The position numbers and the translations under genes are program-made. A stretch of 6,042 nucleotides of DNA, taken from contig JAJAYV010000006.1 in assembly GCA_026786045.1 (NCBI GenBank), forward strand, positions 1 through 6,042. Direction: 5' to 3'. The first letter of the stretch is position 1. The number at the start of each line of letters is the position of its first letter. Shown here piece after piece: positions 5,701-6,042 of the stretch. This DNA comes from Frankiaceae bacterium. Its GTDB lineage: Bacteria; Actinomycetota; Actinomycetes; Mycobacteriales; SCTD01. The notes under the pieces were generated by a model, which saw nothing but the letters and a program-made list of their open reading frames with translations, searched no databases and was not told where the DNA came from.

Positions 5701-5771
5701 GCTCGTACTGATCGTCGTGCCGCTCCTGGGCCTCGCGAGGATCCTCACGCGACGTCACGATCAGTACGAGC
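5701..5771. repeat. 71-bp palindromic element with perfect 15-bp inverted arms
   Basis: GCTCGTACTGATCGT (5701-5715) and ACGATCAGTACGAGC (5757-5771) are exact inverted copies separated by 41 nt. The spacer contains two overlapping palindromes, CCTCGCGAGG (5731-5740) and GAGGATCCTC (5737-5746), which compete for the same GAGG. It lies between convergent genes. It could act as a bidirectional terminator, form a cruciform, or be a dispersed palindromic repeat. No function is claimed. Confidence 0.75.
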
Positions 5772-5788
5772 CGAGCGGGCGGCTCGGC
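5770..5788. terminator. 7-bp hairpin overlapping the end of the palindromic element
   Basis: GCCGAGC (5770-5776) and GCTCGGC (5782-5788) form a perfect stem with a five-base loop. The left stem shares two bases with the right 15-bp arm, so the two structures exclude each other at the edge. The hairpin is equally good on both strands and could serve the convergent genes. Confidence 0.5.
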
Positions 5789-5813
5789 GGTCGGGCCGGC
5801 CACCGGCTGATGA

Positions 5814-5849
5814 GGCGATCCCGCCCGTCGGACCCGGCCGTTGATCGCC
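5814..5849. terminator. Inverted repeat downstream of the molybdopterin oxidoreductase gene
   Basis: GGCGATC (5814-5820) and GATCGCC (5843-5849) are perfect inverted copies with a 22-nt spacer. Read on the minus strand, the structure begins about 35 nt after the stop of the gene ending at 5885, a reasonable place for its terminator. The long loop makes this uncertain. Confidence 0.35.
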
Positions 5850-5884
5850 ACATCCGCGGGCTCCGAGCCGACCGACCCCGGCCG

Positions 5885-6042
5885 TCAGAGCACCCGGCCC
5901 TCGCCCGGGGGCGCTTTGTAGCTGTAGCCCTGCTCCTTACACCGGTCGGCGCGGTTGTGGTAGCCGCGCTCCTCCCAGAAGCCGCGCCGGTCCTCGGTGA
6001 GGTACTCCACGCCGCGCACCCACTTCGGGCCCTTCCACGCGT
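5885..6042 (-). CDS. Sulfite oxidase-like molybdopterin-dependent oxidoreductase, C-terminal end (partial)
   Basis: Only the last 51 codons plus a partial one are in the window; the start lies beyond base 6042. The frame reads in from the right and stops at TGA 5887-5885. The peptide has WKGPKWVRGVEYL, then RGFWEERGYHN, then KEQGYSYK, the typical tail of bacterial SO-family Moco proteins, where relatives commonly show KWVRG, GFWE-GYH and DPWKEQ-Y. Such enzymes use a molybdenum cofactor for oxidation or reduction of sulfur or nitrogen compounds; the actual substrate cannot be inferred from this end. Where I expect Asp-Pro-Trp before KEQ, this protein has Asp-Arg-Cys (codons around 5936-5944), an odd double change. 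The gene converges on nfo across a hairpin-rich gap of 217 bp. It is too short for automatic open-frame calling, so it is easily missed. Confidence 0.72.
   Translation of the reverse strand, partial: AWKGPKWVRGVEYLTEDRRGFWEERGYHNRADRCKEQGYSYKAPPGEGRVL

Noticed and set aside
2938..5748. A 936-codon open frame on the minus strand antisense to the kinase and nfo genes
   Set aside because: It is the third-position shadow of two well-supported genes: composition is Gly/Arg/Asp/Ala-rich with no recognisable domain, and it crosses a gene boundary.
5429..5851. A 140-codon minus-strand open frame beginning in the convergent gap
   Set aside because: It runs antisense through the nfo 3' end, and its only distinctive part is the two translated arms of the 15-bp inverted repeat.
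5717..6042. Plus-strand open frame from GTG 5717 to the window end with a short hydrophobic stretch
   Set aside because: It is antisense to the recognisable molybdoenzyme C-terminus, has no ribosome site, and the hydrophobic run comes from the palindromic element.

Overview
The window is very GC-rich, and it has the strong third-position G/C bias, GTG starts, close gene packing and gene families of a high-GC actinobacterium. I cannot name the genus from sequence alone. No tRNA, rRNA, CRISPR array, transposase or integrase was seen.

Layout. Left end (1-1688): two convergent genes, both damaged. The first (+, entering from outside the window) is a D-arabinono-1,4-lactone oxidase-type FAD enzyme that has lost most of its middle and also carries a frameshift. 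The second (-) is a PLP-dependent D-threonine aldolase / D-serine dehydratase-like enzyme with a one-base frameshift near its N-terminus. Centre (1689-4770): a regulatory region of about 210 bp holds divergent promoter candidates, an 8-bp inverted repeat and a 9-bp-periodic GTCACA array resembling an MtrA box. It is followed by a secreted two-LysM lytic transglycosylase, and then by a membrane Ser/Thr kinase with four extracellular PASTA repeats. Right (4807-6042): an intact deoxyribonuclease IV (Nfo) gene, a 217-bp convergent intergenic region packed with inverted repeats (including a perfect 15-bp pair), and the C-terminal end of a sulfite-oxidase-like molybdopterin oxidoreductase on the minus strand.

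How the genes relate. The transglycosylase cuts peptidoglycan, and PASTA kinases of the PknB/Stk1 type sense peptidoglycan fragments or lipid II, so the central pair forms a small cell-wall module. The possible MtrA-type array upstream would fit regulation together with other wall genes. The kinase and nfo genes each start on a GTG only 6-8 nt after a -10-like hexamer, which suggests leaderless transcripts rather than one operon. Nfo is a housekeeping base-excision-repair enzyme with no obvious functional link to the kinase.

Nothing here is a clear undescribed system. The points most worth a second look are the 9-bp repeat array (1811-1846), the 71-bp palindromic element (5701-5771) and the clustered gene damage at the left end, which may be real decay or sequence error.
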